Made by a program: the position numbers and the translations under genes. The notes beneath the pieces were generated by a model, which saw only the letters and a program-made list of their open reading frames with translations, was not told the origin of the DNA and did no database searches. A stretch of DNA of 64,000 nucleotides. Origin: DATBGZ01 sp036557785. GTDB taxonomy: Bacteria; Actinomycetota; Actinomycetes; Mycobacteriales; Micromonosporaceae. The stretch covers positions 1 to 64,000 of the forward strand of contig DATBGZ010000014.1 of the NCBI GenBank assembly GCA_036557785.1, read 5' to 3'. Of the stretch, positions 63,860 to 64,000 are shown piece by piece (positions within the stretch are counted from its first letter, which is position 1; each line of letters opens with the position of its first letter).

Positions 63860-64000
63860 TCAGGCCCCGTTCTTGAGGAAGTCAGGCACATCCACGTCGT
63901 CGAAGAGCACCCGTCGCGGCGGCTGCACGGGCGGCGTCCGGGTGACGGTCGGCGCCTCCGACGTCGTGGAGAAGACCGAGCGGCGCTGCGCGTCGGCCGG
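63860..64000 (-). CDS. ftsZ: Cell division protein FtsZ, C-terminal end (partial)
   Basis: The frame is open from the window edge to a TGA at 63860-63862, giving the last 46 residues. A Pro/Thr linker leads to DDVDVPDFLKNGA, the conserved C-terminal peptide of actinobacterial FtsZ that binds SepF and other partners. The GTPase domain lies outside the window. The location next to yggS, sepF and divIVA confirms the identity. Confidence 0.9.
   Translation of the reverse strand, partial: PADAQRRSVFSTTSEAPTVTRTPPVQPPRRVLFDDVDVPDFLKNGA

Overview
High-GC actinomycete chromosome segment. The gene set (divIVA/wag31 and sepF next to ftsZ, PriA-type hisA, an AftD-like arabinosyltransferase, TreS and OtsAB, DUF3068, DUF3152, SigE-family sigma factor) points to Actinomycetota. 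Micromonosporales or a close relative is my best guess from gene content and style; no rRNA or taxonomic marker in the window decides it. I saw no tRNA, rRNA, CRISPR array, complete insertion sequence or prophage.

Layout. 1-5.2 kb: end of an unknown gene, a DUF6745-like gene broken by an in-frame TAG, an MFS transporter, a PadR regulator with its membrane-protein partner, and an aldo/keto reductase. 5.4-9.5 kb: secreted EfeO and EfeB (iron/heme) and a secreted phosphoesterase. 9.6-11.4 kb: SigE-family sigma factor plus a membrane partner with an extracellular propeller-like domain. 11.5-26.1 kb: a cell-envelope block with a polysaccharide flippase, a secreted M15-like protein, a large GT-C-like membrane protein, a CAP protein, two SAM methyltransferases, AftD-like arabinofuranosyltransferase, a DUF2613 mini-protein, GDP-mannose 4,6-dehydratase, a GT4 glycosyltransferase and DUF3068. 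26.2-35 kb: trehalose metabolism (treS, otsB, otsA) wrapped around a heterodimeric ABC exporter. 35-39.4 kb: a FadD-type acyl-CoA ligase with an in-frame 57-bp tandem repeat, then a divergent MocR-type regulator/YczE pair. 39.4-41.3 kb: two tandem paralogous small membrane proteins whose 5' ends and promoters are almost identical, plus an unlisted 59-aa membrane peptide. 41.4-47 kb: his operon hisD-hisC-hisB-hisH-priA-hisF followed by DUF5655. 47-50.5 kb: LON-substrate-binding protein, DUF2567, and two tandem DUF3152 putative metalloproteases. 50.5-64 kb: one long minus-strand block: ftsZ (end), yggS, sepF, yggT, divIVA, DUF167, cation/proton antiporter, a histone-like/DksA fusion, lspA, rluD-type synthase, MinD-like ATPase, dnaE.

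Recurring themes. Many genes begin 6-9 nt after a TANNNT box with no Shine-Dalgarno sequence, the pattern expected of leaderless transcripts. Several coding regions contain recent in-frame tandem duplications (57, 24, 21 and about 72 nt). Long palindromes bounded by GATC sit in two intergenic gaps. The most unusual points are the mosaic duplicated membrane-protein pair, the repeat-expanded acyl-CoA ligase and the AftD/methyltransferase convergent overlap. The ABC exporter pair fits the known degenerate-site class, so its interest lies in its position inside the trehalose genes.
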